Shown here piece after piece: positions 53,509 through 62,474 of a stretch of 64,000 bases of DNA (positions are counted from its first letter, which is position 1; each line of letters starts with the position of its first letter). Location of the stretch: NCBI RefSeq assembly GCF_000380965.1, contig NZ_KB905569.1, forward strand, positions 17,557 through 81,556. Reading direction: 5' to 3'. The notes under the pieces were generated by a model. It was not told the origin of the DNA. It worked only from the letters and a program-made list of their open reading frames with translations, and did no database searches. Source of the stretch: Paenibacillus ginsengihumi DSM 21568. GTDB taxonomy: Bacteria; Bacillota; Bacilli; Paenibacillales; NBRC-103111. Both the position numbers and the translations under genes were made by a program.

Positions 53509-55056
53509 ATGAGAATCTTGTTCCTGGATCTGGATTCCACCAGTCCCGATCATCTGAGCTGTTATGGATACCATCGCAATACTTCGCCCAATATCGATAA
53601 GATCGCGGCCGAAGGCGTTCGCTTCACGAATTACTATACGTCGGACGCGCCGTGCGCGCCTTCCCGCACCGCGCTGATGAGCGGGCAGTTCGGGATTCGC
53701 AACGGCCTCGTCGGCCACGGAGGAACGGCCGGCGATATGAAGCTGGAAGGCGAGAAGCGGGAACTGATGGGCCGGCTGACCCGAGGGGGCGCTTTTCCGT
53801 CATATTTGCAGCTGGTCGGCGGGCTGCACACGGCGCTGATCAGCCCTTTTCCGCAGCGGCATTCGACGTTCGCGTTTTATGCCGGGTTTAATGAAATTAT
53901 GAACACGGGCCGGCTCGGCAACGAATCGGCCGAACATGTCACGCCCGTTGCCCTCGATTGGATCGAGCGCAATGCCAAGAAGGACGACTGGTTCCTGTAT
54001 ATCAACTATTGGGACCCGCACACGCCGTACCGCGCGCCGGCCGAATTCGGCAACCCGTTCGAGAACGAGCCGCTGCCGGAATGGCTGAACGAGGAGACGC
54101 TGGAGCGGCATAAGCAGCATGTGGGCTCCCACAGCGTGCACGAACTCAACATCGATTACCGCAAAAAAACATACGACAACAGCACGTCGCCCGATTTTCC
54201 GCGCCATCCCGGAGAAATCCAGAACATGGACGATATGAGAAGGATGATCGACGGCTACGATTGCGGCATCCGTTATATGGACGAGCATTTGGGCCGGATC
54301 TTCCAGGCGCTGGAGAAGCAGGGGGTGATGGAAGACCTGATCGTGATCATTACCGCGGACCATGGCGAGAACATGGGGCAGCTCGGCATCTACGGCGAGC
54401 ATGCGACGGCGGATCAAGGCACGTGCCGGATTCCGATGATCATCCGCTGGCCGGGCATGAAGCAGGGTATCGTCGACGACGGCTTGCATTACCATCTCGA
54501 CCTGCTGCCGACCGTCGCCGATCTGCTGGGACAGCCGCCGATGCCGCAGTGGGACGGCATCAGCTACGCGCCAGTCCTTCGCGAGGGAACGGATTGCGGC
54601 CGCGACTATCTCGTCGTCTCGCAGTGCGCCCACGTCGTTCAGCGCAGCGTCCGCTTCCGCGAATGGATGTATATCCGCACCTACCATGACGGTTACCACC
54701 TGTTCGACCGGGAGATGCTGTTTAACTTGAACGAGGATCCGTTCGAGCAGCGCAGCGTCGCGGCCGAGCACCGCGATATCTGCATGGAAGGCGTCTACCT
54801 GCTTAACGAATGGCATGACGAGATGATGGCGCGCTCGGGCGACGATCGCGATCCGCTGTGGACGGTTATGAAGGAAGGCGGTCCGTTCCATGCCAAAGGA
54901 TACTTGCCGGGATATCTGAAGCGGCTGGAGGAAACCGGCCGCAGCAGGCAAGCGGAGGAGCTGCGGCGCAAGCACGCTCGGGAGTTCCCGCAGCCGCCTG
55001 CCGAGATCGAGCAGCTGGTACAGGCGAGAATCGGAGAGCGAATGGCCGGACGTTAA
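53509..55056 (+). CDS. Cys-type sulfatase, probably cytoplasmic
   Basis: A 515-residue type I sulfatase. The sulfatase signature is CAPSRTALMSG with Cys49 as the residue to be converted to formylglycine; metal ligands include the N-terminal DLDST acids and ADHGENMG. The family fold is supported by YWDPHTPYRAPAEF and TCRIPMIIRWPGM. No signal peptide is present, so it would remove sulfate from sugars already inside the cell. Cys rather than Ser at the modified site fits maturation by the anSME at 45634. RBS GGAGGAG. The specific sulfated sugar is unknown. Confidence 0.93.
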   Translation: MRILFLDLDSTSPDHLSCYGYHRNTSPNIDKIAAEGVRFTNYYTSDAPCAPSRTALMSGQFGIRNGLVGHGGTAGDMKLEGEKRELMGRLTRGGAFPSYLQLVGGLHTALISPFPQRHSTFAFYAGFNEIMNTGRLGNESAEHVTPVALDWIERNAKKDDWFLYINYWDPHTPYRAPAEFGNPFENEPLPEWLNEETLERHKQHVGSHSVHELNIDYRKKTYDNSTSPDFPRHPGEIQNMDDMRRMIDGYDCGIRYMDEHLGRIFQALEKQGVMEDLIVIITADHGENMGQLGIYGEHATADQGTCRIPMIIRWPGMKQGIVDDGLHYHLDLLPTVADLLGQPPMPQWDGISYAPVLREGTDCGRDYLVVSQCAHVVQRSVRFREWMYIRTYHDGYHLFDREMLFNLNEDPFEQRSVAAEHRDICMEGVYLLNEWHDEMMARSGDDRDPLWTVMKEGGPFHAKGYLPGYLKRLEETGRSRQAEELRRKHAREFPQPPAEIEQLVQARIGERMAGR

Positions 55057-55106
55057 CCGGTCATAAGCTGGGGAAAAAACATAAAACTGGCGGAGGAGCT
55101 GACAAC

Positions 55107-56813
55107 GTGGTAGATTTGAAAGCCAAGCCGTTTTATTTGTCCGATGAAGACGTCGCCTGGGTGGAGCAGACGCTCGCGGACATGACGTTGGACGAGAAGG
55201 TCGGTCAGCTGTTCTGTCTCGTCGGGTATTCCGACGAAGAGGAATATTTGCAGCGGCTGGCCAAAGACTATAAGGCCGGCGGACTGATGTGCCGGCCGAT
55301 GACGGCCGACAAAGTCGTGAAAACCGTCCGGACGCTGCAGCAAAACGCCAAAATTCCGATGCTGATCGCGGCCAATCTGGAGAAGGGCGGCTCGGGCATC
55401 GCTACGGAAGGCACGACGGTCGGATCGGTGATGCAGGTTGCCGCTACGGACGACGACGAAATGGCTTACAAGCTCGGGGTCGTATGCGGACGGGAAGGGG
55501 CGGCACTCGGCTGCAACTGGTCGTTCGCGCCGATTATCGATATCGACTATAACTTCCGCAATCCGATTACGAACACGCGCACGTTCGGCTCCGACCCGGA
55601 GCGGGTTCGCCGCATGGGCGTCCAGTATGTGAAAGGCGTGCAGCAGCACGGCGTCGCCGCTTCCATCAAGCATTTCCCGGGCGACGGCGTCGATGAGCGG
55701 GACCAGCATCTGGTGGAAAGCGTCAATTCCTTGTCCTGCGAGGAATGGGACGCGACTTACGGCGCTGTGTACAAGGCCTGCATCGAGGAAGGGGCGATGA
55801 CGGTCATGGTCGGCCATATTTTGCAGCCGGCCTACAGCCGCAAGCTCAATCCGGCGCTGGCGGACCGGGACATTTTGCCCGCATCCTTGTCCTACGAATT
55901 GGTGACCAAGCTGCTGAAGGAGCAGCTCGGCTTCAACGGCCTCGTAGTCACGGACGCCTCGACGATGGCCGGGATGATGATCTCGATGCCGCGGTCGCAG
56001 GCGGTGCCGCAGGCGATCGCCGCAGGCTGCGACATGTTCCTGTTCTGCCGCAGCCTGGAAGAGGATTTCGGCTACATGAAGAAAGGGATCGAGGACGGAG
56101 TAATTACACAGGAGCGTCTGCATGAAGCACTGACCCGCATCCTGGGCTTGAAAGCGGCGCTGAAGCTGCACCGCAAGCAGGCGGAAGGCACGCTCGTGCC
56201 GTCGCTGGAGGAGGCGCTCAAGGTGGTCGGCGCAGAAGAGCATCAGCAGTGGTCGATCGAATGCGCGGACAAGGCGATCACCCTTGTGAAGGAAGAGGAA
56301 GGGGTTCTGCCGATTCACCCCGACAAGCACAAGCGGATTCTGTTCTACGATATCGAATCCCAGCAGGGCGTCGCCTACAGCGCGCGTGTCGGAGCTGTCG
56401 ATATATTCAAGGAGAAGCTGAAGGACGAAGGCTTCGAGGTAACGACCTTCGAGGTGAACCCCGGCTTCGAAGGGATGATGACGGCCCAAAGCTCGGTGCT
56501 CGGCAAGTACGATCTGATCATTTATTTGGCCAATCTGGTCACCAAAAGCAATCAAACGGTCGTCCGCATTGAATGGAAGCAGCCGATGGGCGCGAACGTG
56601 CCGACGTTCATGACCTCCATTCCGACGATCTTCATCTCGATCGAAAATCCGTACCATCTGCTGGACGCGCCGCGGGTGAGAACGTACATCAACGCCTACA
56701 ATTCGAACGACAACGTCCTGCAGGCGCTGATCGACAAGCTGATGGGGCGGTCGTCGTTCAAGGGAACGAGCCCTGTCGATCCGTTCTGCGGCCTGTGGGA
56801 CGCCAGACTGTGA
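55107..56813 (+). CDS. Glycoside hydrolase family 3 protein, NagZ-like
   Basis: A 568-residue cytoplasmic GH3 enzyme. The barrel domain has KHFPGDGVDERDQH, where DQH matches the Asp-x-His acid/base pair of NagZ-type beta-N-acetylhexosaminidases, and LVVTDASTMAG with the nucleophile Asp. A C-terminal domain follows (LVKEEEGVLPIHPDKHKRIL). The start is GTG 55107 after GGAGGAGCT; the upstream frame is a sulfatase shadow. It would split beta-linked sugars after desulfation. Some Asp-His GH3 enzymes work as phosphorylases; the beta-phosphoglucomutase gene next door makes that worth considering. Confidence 0.88.
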   Translation: MVDLKAKPFYLSDEDVAWVEQTLADMTLDEKVGQLFCLVGYSDEEEYLQRLAKDYKAGGLMCRPMTADKVVKTVRTLQQNAKIPMLIAANLEKGGSGIATEGTTVGSVMQVAATDDDEMAYKLGVVCGREGAALGCNWSFAPIIDIDYNFRNPITNTRTFGSDPERVRRMGVQYVKGVQQHGVAASIKHFPGDGVDERDQHLVESVNSLSCEEWDATYGAVYKACIEEGAMTVMVGHILQPAYSRKLNPALADRDILPASLSYELVTKLLKEQLGFNGLVVTDASTMAGMMISMPRSQAVPQAIAAGCDMFLFCRSLEEDFGYMKKGIEDGVITQERLHEALTRILGLKAALKLHRKQAEGTLVPSLEEALKVVGAEEHQQWSIECADKAITLVKEEEGVLPIHPDKHKRILFYDIESQQGVAYSARVGAVDIFKEKLKDEGFEVTTFEVNPGFEGMMTAQSSVLGKYDLIIYLANLVTKSNQTVVRIEWKQPMGANVPTFMTSIPTIFISIENPYHLLDAPRVRTYINAYNSNDNVLQALIDKLMGRSSFKGTSPVDPFCGLWDARL

Positions 56814-56853
56814 TCAGGCGGCAGACAACAGCGGACAAGGAGGCGGCAGCGGC

Positions 56854-57495
56854 ATGAAGCGGCGGTATCAAGCGGTCATTTTCGATCTGGACGGCGTCAT
56901 CGTCTCGACGGATCGCTATCACTTTCAGGCATGGTCCGAGCTGGCCGAGCAAGAGGGAATTGAATTCAACGAGCAGATCAATCATCGGCTGCGCGGCGTC
57001 AGCCGGATGGAGAGCCTGGAGATAATTTTGGAAAAGGCGAGCCGAAGATATACCGAGGCGGAGAAGCGGGAATTGGCAGAGCGGAAAAACGAGATGTACC
57101 GCAGCCTGCTCGCGCAGCTGACCGAGAGCGATCTGCTGCCAGGGGTGGCGCAGACGCTCGCCGCGCTGCGGGAGCGGGGCATCAAGATCGCCATCGGCTC
57201 ATCCAGCAAAAACGCGCCGGTCATCCTGGAACGGATCGGCCTGGCCGAACGTTTCGATGCGGTGGCGGACGGGAACGGGATTGTTAGCAGCAAGCCGGAC
57301 CCGGAAGTATTTCTGCTGGCGGCTAGCAAGCTCGCCCTTCCGCCCGAGGCCTGCCTTGTCGTCGAGGATGCGGAGGCGGGAGTCGTCGCAGCCAAGCGCG
57401 GCGGCATGGCGGCGGCGGCCGTCGGCGAAGCACGCAGCTGCAAGGATGCGGACTATCGTCTGGAATCGATAGATCAATTATTAAGTATTGTGTAA
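56854..57495 (+). CDS. pgmB: Beta-phosphoglucomutase-type HAD hydrolase
   Basis: The 213-residue protein is a HAD-superfamily beta-phosphoglucomutase: FDLDGVIVSTDRYHFQAW (nucleophile and acid Asp), IAIGSSSKNAPVILERIG and a C-terminal VVEDAEAGVVAAKRGGM. The cap region has HRLRGVSRMESLEIIL, the substrate-specificity loop pattern of true beta-PGM. It turns beta-glucose-1-phosphate into glucose-6-phosphate, so a phosphorolytic enzyme should supply it. None is obvious unless the neighbouring GH3 protein does so. It ends the operon, with a terminator 41 bases downstream. Confidence 0.9.
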   Translation: MKRRYQAVIFDLDGVIVSTDRYHFQAWSELAEQEGIEFNEQINHRLRGVSRMESLEIILEKASRRYTEAEKRELAERKNEMYRSLLAQLTESDLLPGVAQTLAALRERGIKIAIGSSSKNAPVILERIGLAERFDAVADGNGIVSSKPDPEVFLLAASKLALPPEACLVVEDAEAGVVAAKRGGMAAAAVGEARSCKDADYRLESIDQLLSIV

Positions 57496-57535
57496 TTAGG
57501 ATCGCCGCTCCGGTCAGGGGCAGGCACCTGCTGCC

Positions 57536-57575
57536 AAAGCGCCTTCGTCGTCTCAGGACGATAAGGCGCTTTTGG
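57536..57575 (+). terminator. Rho-independent terminator after pgmB
   Basis: AAAGCGCCTT (57536-57545) and AAGGCGCTTT (57563-57572) form a 10-bp stem ending in T's. A group II intron fragment starts two to five bases downstream. Confidence 0.85.
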
Positions 57576-57576
57576 C

Positions 57577-57725
57577 GGTACGCCCAGCATGGGCGTCATC
57601 TCCAGGGTGAAAGTCCCGAACGGGGGCTGGCGAGCGCCCAGCGTTAGCTGAGGGCAAGGGTGTCCGCCGCGAGGCGGATTCTGAAGGAAGCCGGAGGCAA
57701 ACGCACGGGTCAATGTACACGAACT
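57577..57725 (+). mobile_element. Group IIC-like intron, 5' fragment (copy 1)
   Basis: From GGTACGCCCAGCATGGGCG the sequence follows the 5' end and domain I of bacterial group II introns: CCAGGGTGAAAGTCCCGAACG, GGCAAGGGTGTCC and CTGAAGGAAGCCGGAGGCAA (short quotes). There is no intron-encoded reverse transcriptase and no domain V/VI, so it is a remnant; its right limit is uncertain. Placement directly after a terminator hairpin is typical of group IIC introns. A 75-base direct repeat of its start is at 62286. Confidence 0.75.
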
Positions 57726-57741
57726 GGATTTGAGCCTGGTC

Positions 57742-59445
57742 TTAGAAATCTGTCCATCTTTCAAGCGCATCGAGCTTTTGCTTGAAGATGGCGGCTTGCT
57801 TTTTGATTTCCAGGTTATTTTGCGTGTCCAAAGCCTTCTCGAACTCCAGGATCAGACTGGCGATGTACTCGCGCTTATCCCGCAAGGACTCCTCGTAAAG
57901 CCGTTCTCCACGGGCCAGAAGCAGACGATTTTCGTTTTGGTCGCGTGGGTGAATCTTCAGATGCTTCAGCTCTTCAAGCCGGGCCTTGATCTGTTCAGGG
58001 GAAGTTTGGCCCGGATTTTTCTCGATGATCATCGTCTTCTTCTCACCGGTGCTTACAACCGTAACTTCTACCTCCAGCACGCCGCTGATATCGTAGGTGT
58101 ACCGGACGTCAACACTTTCTTCGCCTCGGGGAGCGGCGGGCAAGTTCACATCGATACTGCCCAGGTAGACGTTATTTTCAACCCTGCGGCTTTCTCCTTG
58201 ATAGATTTTGACGCGAAGCTCAGTCTGATTATCATGAATCGTATAAACGCGGTCCACTCTACTGACAGGAATCGGCGTATTGCGTTCGATAATGGGCAGA
58301 TAATGGCCGCCTTCAAACACGTCTTTTTTGATTTCCTTGGAGATCGAGATCCCCAACGAAAATGGGCACACATCAGTCAGGATCATTTCTTGCAGACTGG
58401 CGTCCCGGTCCTTCAGTGCCACCTGAATGGCTGCGCCCAAAGCGACGGCTTCATCCGGGTTAATCTGCGAATGAGGCAGCCTTCCGAACATTTTGCTGAC
58501 AATGGTTTTGATGATCGGCATCCGGGTGGCTCCTCCGATCAGGATTACGGCATCCAGATCGCGCGGGGACAGCGATGCATCCCGCAACGCCCGTTCAATC
58601 GGATTGCGCAACCGGAGCAGCAATTGTGACACAAGCTGTTCGTATTGGCTGCGGTTTACCGTCAGTTCTAAAGACTCTCCTTCGCGGGTGAATACCATGG
58701 TCCCCGTATTTTCACTGCCCAAAACGAGCTTGCATAGCTCCGCCTGCTTAATCAGCGCTGTTTTTTCTTTGGAGGGCAGGTTCGCATAATCAATTCCGTG
58801 GGTTTCCGCGAAGTGGGTGATTAGCACACCTGTAAAATCCTCGCCGCCGAGATAATTGTCCCCGGCGATGGACTGCACCTGCATCACGCCTTCAAACAAT
58901 TCCAGCACAGATACGTCGAACGTACCGCCGCCCAGGTCAAAAACGAGGAACCGCGTATCCGATTCCTGCTGGTGCAAGCCGTAGGAGATCGCCGCTGCCG
59001 TAGGTTCGCTGATCAGCCGTTCCACGTGCAATCCAGCCAATGCTGCCGCACGCAAGGTGGCTTTCCGCTGGGTGTCGTTAAAATAAGCAGGCACGCTAAT
59101 TACCGCCTCTTCAATTGGCTCATTCAGATAAGCTTCGGCATCCTCTCTCAAGGCGCGCAATATGAAAGAGGATAAATCTTCAGGAGTAAAGGTATGCTCA
59201 CCAAGCTGATACACTTTATCCGTTCCCATAAAGCGTTTAAAAGTGGCGGCCGTCAAATGAGGATGCGTGATCATCCGTTCTTTAGCAATTTGGCCTACCA
59301 AGATTTCGTTGCTGTTCTCATCCACGCTAACAACCGAAGGGGTTAAATGCTTGCCGAGCGAGTTGGGAATGATGACGGGTCCCTGTTCGGTCCAATAAGC
59401 TGCAAGGGAATTGGAAGTTCCCAGGTCTATACCAATTTTTGCCAC
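57742..59445 (-). CDS. hscC: HscC-type Hsp70 chaperone
   Basis: A 567-residue Hsp70 much shorter than DnaK. It carries IGIDLGTSNSLAAYW, SVPAYFNDTQRKATLRAAAL, EPTAAAISYGLHQQESDT, FDLGGGTFDVSVLELF and ILIGGATRMPIIKTIVSKMF. The substrate-binding half (LTDVCPFSLGISI, PIIERNTPIPVSRVD, YQGESRRVENNVYLGSIDV) is closer to E. coli HscC than to DnaK as I remember it. The likely start is GTG 59445 with GAGGT 9 bases upstream; the ATG at 59454 would abut that site. It is divergent from a J-domain gene, its probable partner. The stop is 17 bases from an intron remnant. Confidence 0.85.
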   Translation of the reverse strand: MAKIGIDLGTSNSLAAYWTEQGPVIIPNSLGKHLTPSVVSVDENSNEILVGQIAKERMITHPHLTAATFKRFMGTDKVYQLGEHTFTPEDLSSFILRALREDAEAYLNEPIEEAVISVPAYFNDTQRKATLRAAALAGLHVERLISEPTAAAISYGLHQQESDTRFLVFDLGGGTFDVSVLELFEGVMQVQSIAGDNYLGGEDFTGVLITHFAETHGIDYANLPSKEKTALIKQAELCKLVLGSENTGTMVFTREGESLELTVNRSQYEQLVSQLLLRLRNPIERALRDASLSPRDLDAVILIGGATRMPIIKTIVSKMFGRLPHSQINPDEAVALGAAIQVALKDRDASLQEMILTDVCPFSLGISISKEIKKDVFEGGHYLPIIERNTPIPVSRVDRVYTIHDNQTELRVKIYQGESRRVENNVYLGSIDVNLPAAPRGEESVDVRYTYDISGVLEVEVTVVSTGEKKTMIIEKNPGQTSPEQIKARLEELKHLKIHPRDQNENRLLLARGERLYEESLRDKREYIASLILEFEKALDTQNNLEIKKQAAIFKQKLDALERWTDF

Positions 59446-59636
59446 AATAAACATACCTCGCAATAAAGATTGATATATTATTCTATTTCGGAAAAAGGTG
59501 GTTGATTTTTGATAATTAAACATTTAAGAATGCGAAAAATTGTTAATGCCAGAAGGAAAAATGACGATATAAGTTGTTGGTATATCTGTGAATACGGTTG
59601 AAAGTAAGATACTTAAGGCGGTGCAATATTAAACGA

Positions 59637-61577
59637 ATGATATGGAAAATATTAGGAATCGATCCAACTGAAGATCAATCGCAAATCCGCAAGGCGTACG
59701 CCCGGATGTTAAAGAAATACCATCCCGAGGATGACCCGGAGGGTTACCAACGGCTGCGGGAAGCGTTTGACGAGGCGATGAGATTGGCAAAGCAGGGCCT
59801 GGTTTTCTTTGACGATGACGACGATGACTATGATGAAGATAAAGAACTGGAAGAAAACGAAGATGAAACGGTAGATGATGAAGAGGAAATCTGGTCCCTG
59901 GAATCGGATCAAAGCGATGAATCAGATGAAGCAGTTGGAGAGGTTTGGAATTTTCAGTACAGCCATAGTGAAGCACCGCCATTAAGGAAGTCGCCAAAGG
60001 ACAAGGCGGAGGAATTTCTGGAAGAGCTGGACAGCCTGTATTCCAATTTAACTGCCCGTTGTGATATTTCACAGTGGCAGAATTTGTTGAATAACGATGT
60101 TATTTGGGATCTGGGGCATCAGGGGATATTGTTATACCGGGTGTTTGACTATTTGAATGAACATTACTTTTTACCTGGAAATGTATGGGAACTGCTGGAC
60201 AGCACCTTTGGAATTAAAGAGAGATATACTCAAGATCCCGATGGGTTTAGCGAGAAGTACCCGAAAGTATGCGAATATACTCTCAGAACTTCCCCCGTAG
60301 TGGATTTGGGATACTCTGGTCTGACCGAAGTGGAAGGAAGCAACATCGAAGACTATTTGTACTGCCGTGAAGAGTTTTTGGTAGCGATGTTGGCAGGTGA
60401 AATGGAAGAGGCTCGCAAGATGCTGCTGGAGGCACTGCGAATTTATGACCGCGATGTGGAGCTCCTTCATCTGCAGACCAAGTTTTATTTCCAGACCGGG
60501 GAATGGGAGCAGGCCTTGTCCGCCTGCAACTACTGGATTAGCCAATCTGAAGACGATGACGAGGCGCAGACCTTGCGCGCTTCTATACTGCTCAACATGG
60601 GGCGATTGCATGAAGCGCAGGAGGCGCTTGAACGTCTGAGATCAGCAAGACCTGATGATGCGTTAGTTCTGTCATTGTTGGGGAAATGCTATCTGCAGCT
60701 TGACCGTATGGAGGCTGCACATGAGGTGTACGACCAGTTGCGGCGGGTGAATCCGCAAGATATTGAAGCGGTTGTTGGTTTGGCAAAAATCGATGCATCC
60801 CGAAGAAAATTGCCGCGGTTTAGTAAGGGACGCCGCAAGCAAATACGACAGTTGAAACAAGAATGGGGCAGGCTATCGCCAGGAGGATCAATCAAGAGGT
60901 TTTTTGGTTTTTTCCTCCTGGATGCAAAGTTTACTTTCCTACTCGTCTTGCTGCATATTGCTCTCGTGGTTATTTGGCAATCCTATATGGACATTTCTTT
61001 ATGGAATCTGATTAAGCAGCGGATTACGCCGCCTGAGATAACCTGGGTAACGTCGAAAGAAGATCTGAAGAATGTTCCCGTGGGCAGTGTGGTTCACCTG
61101 AAGCTGACGAATGCAGCATATACCGGTTTATTGGAACTTGAATTGAAAGATGACGATGGGAATGAAAACATTTCTTACATGCTGCAAAACGAAGCAGAGG
61201 AAAGAGGAGTCATGGACAAATTAACAGGGTATGTCAGCACAGGGAAAGTAGGAGATATCAGTGTTGTTGCTCTGACCGACTATGATGATATCATGCATAT
61301 CTATGAAAACTATGAGATTGAGCTCGAGGGGATTGTTCAGGATCTTTCCAGTCCGGCCGTACAGACACTGCTTGGTTATCGGAAGGGAACAAAATGGGGG
61401 GCGGATTTCTCTGTTGACCTTTATGTGAATGCCAGGGATGGCTTATATGGAAGATACGATGATTTTCCGTGGGTAATCAGAAAGATATTTATAAAATTTT
61501 TGGTTTTGTTATTGGTCTTGTATGTACGCCTTCTCTGGAAACTTTATCGGAGCAGATATTATTTGATGTATAAATAA
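59637..61577 (+). CDS. J-domain/TPR membrane protein (DjlB/DjlC-like)
   Basis: A 646-residue protein. An N-terminal J domain (about residues 1-45: MIWKILGIDPTEDQSQIRKA, YARMLKKYHPEDDPEGYQRL) has HPE where DnaJ has HPD. Then come a very acidic stretch (about 55-90, FFDDDDDDYDEDKELEENED), a TPR-rich region (about 255-395) and two hydrophobic segments (about 415-440 and 610-635). The same traits occur in E. coli DjlB/DjlC, partners of HscC. It is divergent from the Hsp70 gene. The start at 59637 is a choice; AAGGCGGTG is 14 bases upstream, and an in-frame TTG at 59598 is also possible. Confidence 0.75.
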   Translation: MIWKILGIDPTEDQSQIRKAYARMLKKYHPEDDPEGYQRLREAFDEAMRLAKQGLVFFDDDDDDYDEDKELEENEDETVDDEEEIWSLESDQSDESDEAVGEVWNFQYSHSEAPPLRKSPKDKAEEFLEELDSLYSNLTARCDISQWQNLLNNDVIWDLGHQGILLYRVFDYLNEHYFLPGNVWELLDSTFGIKERYTQDPDGFSEKYPKVCEYTLRTSPVVDLGYSGLTEVEGSNIEDYLYCREEFLVAMLAGEMEEARKMLLEALRIYDRDVELLHLQTKFYFQTGEWEQALSACNYWISQSEDDDEAQTLRASILLNMGRLHEAQEALERLRSARPDDALVLSLLGKCYLQLDRMEAAHEVYDQLRRVNPQDIEAVVGLAKIDASRRKLPRFSKGRRKQIRQLKQEWGRLSPGGSIKRFFGFFLLDAKFTFLLVLLHIALVVIWQSYMDISLWNLIKQRITPPEITWVTSKEDLKNVPVGSVVHLKLTNAAYTGLLELELKDDDGNENISYMLQNEAEERGVMDKLTGYVSTGKVGDISVVALTDYDDIMHIYENYEIELEGIVQDLSSPAVQTLLGYRKGTKWGADFSVDLYVNARDGLYGRYDDFPWVIRKIFIKFLVLLLVLYVRLLWKLYRSRYYLMYK

Positions 61578-61599
61578 AGGAATGAACGGGGGAGGTTCC

Positions 61600-62250
61600 G
61601 TGTTTACTGCTCGCAGCAAACAAAAGGATAGATGGAAGTATAACGTGTATGCAATGCTAACCTTATTTCCTTCCGGAAGCAGTGCGGATTTTTTTATCTA
61701 CAATCCTGAAAATATAGGCTCAGGCAAACGCTATATGAAGAAAGCGCTGGCCAACCAGGGAGTGGAAAACGCGGAGCAATTGAGAATGAGATTGGAGTGG
61801 CAGATTTCAAAAGGGATACGCAGTGTTTTTGCACAAATGTATCAGGAACTGTGCCTGTTGTCCGCAGACCAACGTGTCCGGAGAATTGAAGCCGAGGAAG
61901 ACCCTAATGTTCGGCATGAACTGAGCGTTGTTAATTATTACTTGCGGCGTATGCCGCCTGACGGAGTGGGAGCGTACGACTACTCCTCTATTGTATTTTG
62001 TTGCCTGGCTGGCGAGAAATTAGGCTGGCTAACCGCTGAAGAAGCACAGATGTACGCAAAGCAGGGCGTAAGCTTGACCCGGGAGCATTTCTCGAACTGG
62101 CATGATTACTGCTTTAGTTTTGCGGTAGGGCTGCAATTCATTAATGCCGATCCGGAAAACTCCGATTACGTCAAGGATGGTGCGGAGCGCATAAGAAGAT
62201 TGCTTAATTTCAGGAAAAGTCCGTTAAACAACAAGTTGTTTGAAGCGTGA
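61600..62250 (+). CDS. DUF1266 domain protein
   Basis: A 216-residue cytoplasmic protein. WKYNVYAMLTLFPSGSSADF and the C-terminal half (GVGAYDYSSIVFCCLAGEKL, GWLTAEEAQMYAKQG, FSNWHDYCFSFAVGLQF) fit DUF1266, found in the YbeR/YbeU proteins that lie beside hscC in E. coli. Function unknown; possibly an accessory or client of the chaperone pair. GTG at 61600 follows GGGGGAGG; an in-frame ATG at 61582 also exists. It follows the J-domain gene with a few bases between and is closed by a strong terminator. Confidence 0.75.
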   Translation: MFTARSKQKDRWKYNVYAMLTLFPSGSSADFFIYNPENIGSGKRYMKKALANQGVENAEQLRMRLEWQISKGIRSVFAQMYQELCLLSADQRVRRIEAEEDPNVRHELSVVNYYLRRMPPDGVGAYDYSSIVFCCLAGEKLGWLTAEEAQMYAKQGVSLTREHFSNWHDYCFSFAVGLQFINADPENSDYVKDGAERIRRLLNFRKSPLNNKLFEA

Positions 62251-62253
62251 GCC

Positions 62254-62285
62254 AGAACCGTCCGGAAACGGACGGTTCTATTTTT
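62254..62285 (+). terminator. Rho-independent terminator of the chaperone operon
   Basis: AGAACCGTCCG-GAAA-CGGACGGTTCT, an 11-bp perfect stem with GNRA loop, followed by ATTTTT. The second intron fragment begins at the end of the T tract. Confidence 0.93.
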
Positions 62286-62360
62286 GGTACACCCAGCATG
62301 GGCGTCATCTCCAGGGTGAAAGTCCCGGACGGGGGCTGGCGAGCGCCTCCCGTTAGCTGA
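62286..62360 (+). mobile_element. Group IIC-like intron, 5' fragment (copy 2)
   Basis: The 75 bases match 57577-57651 at 70 positions and stop sharing similarity after GTTAGCTGA. Like copy 1 it starts immediately after a terminator stem and T tract. No maturase or 3' intron domain follows. Confidence 0.75.
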
Positions 62361-62470
62361 ATCCTGCTGGACGATCCGGACAAGGAACCTTACGAAACGT
62401 GGATTGCGGTTCGTCCGGTACGCGGAATTGTCGGGGATAGGGCTCACCTGCCCCATGGCGGAGGCGCAAT
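62361..62470 (+). pseudogene. Possible orphan coding fragment after the intron remnant
   Basis: One frame reads ILLDDPDKEPYETWIAVRPV and onwards without a start codon. The composition looks coding (GyrI-like C-terminus is a guess). It may be the tail of a gene broken when the intron or island was lost or gained. Confidence 0.25.
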
Positions 62471-62474
62471 TCGT

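Noticed and set aside
57742..59445. Main DnaK of the organism
   Set aside because: It is too short, lacks the dnaK operon context (hrcA, grpE, dnaJ) and its substrate-binding half resembles HscC.
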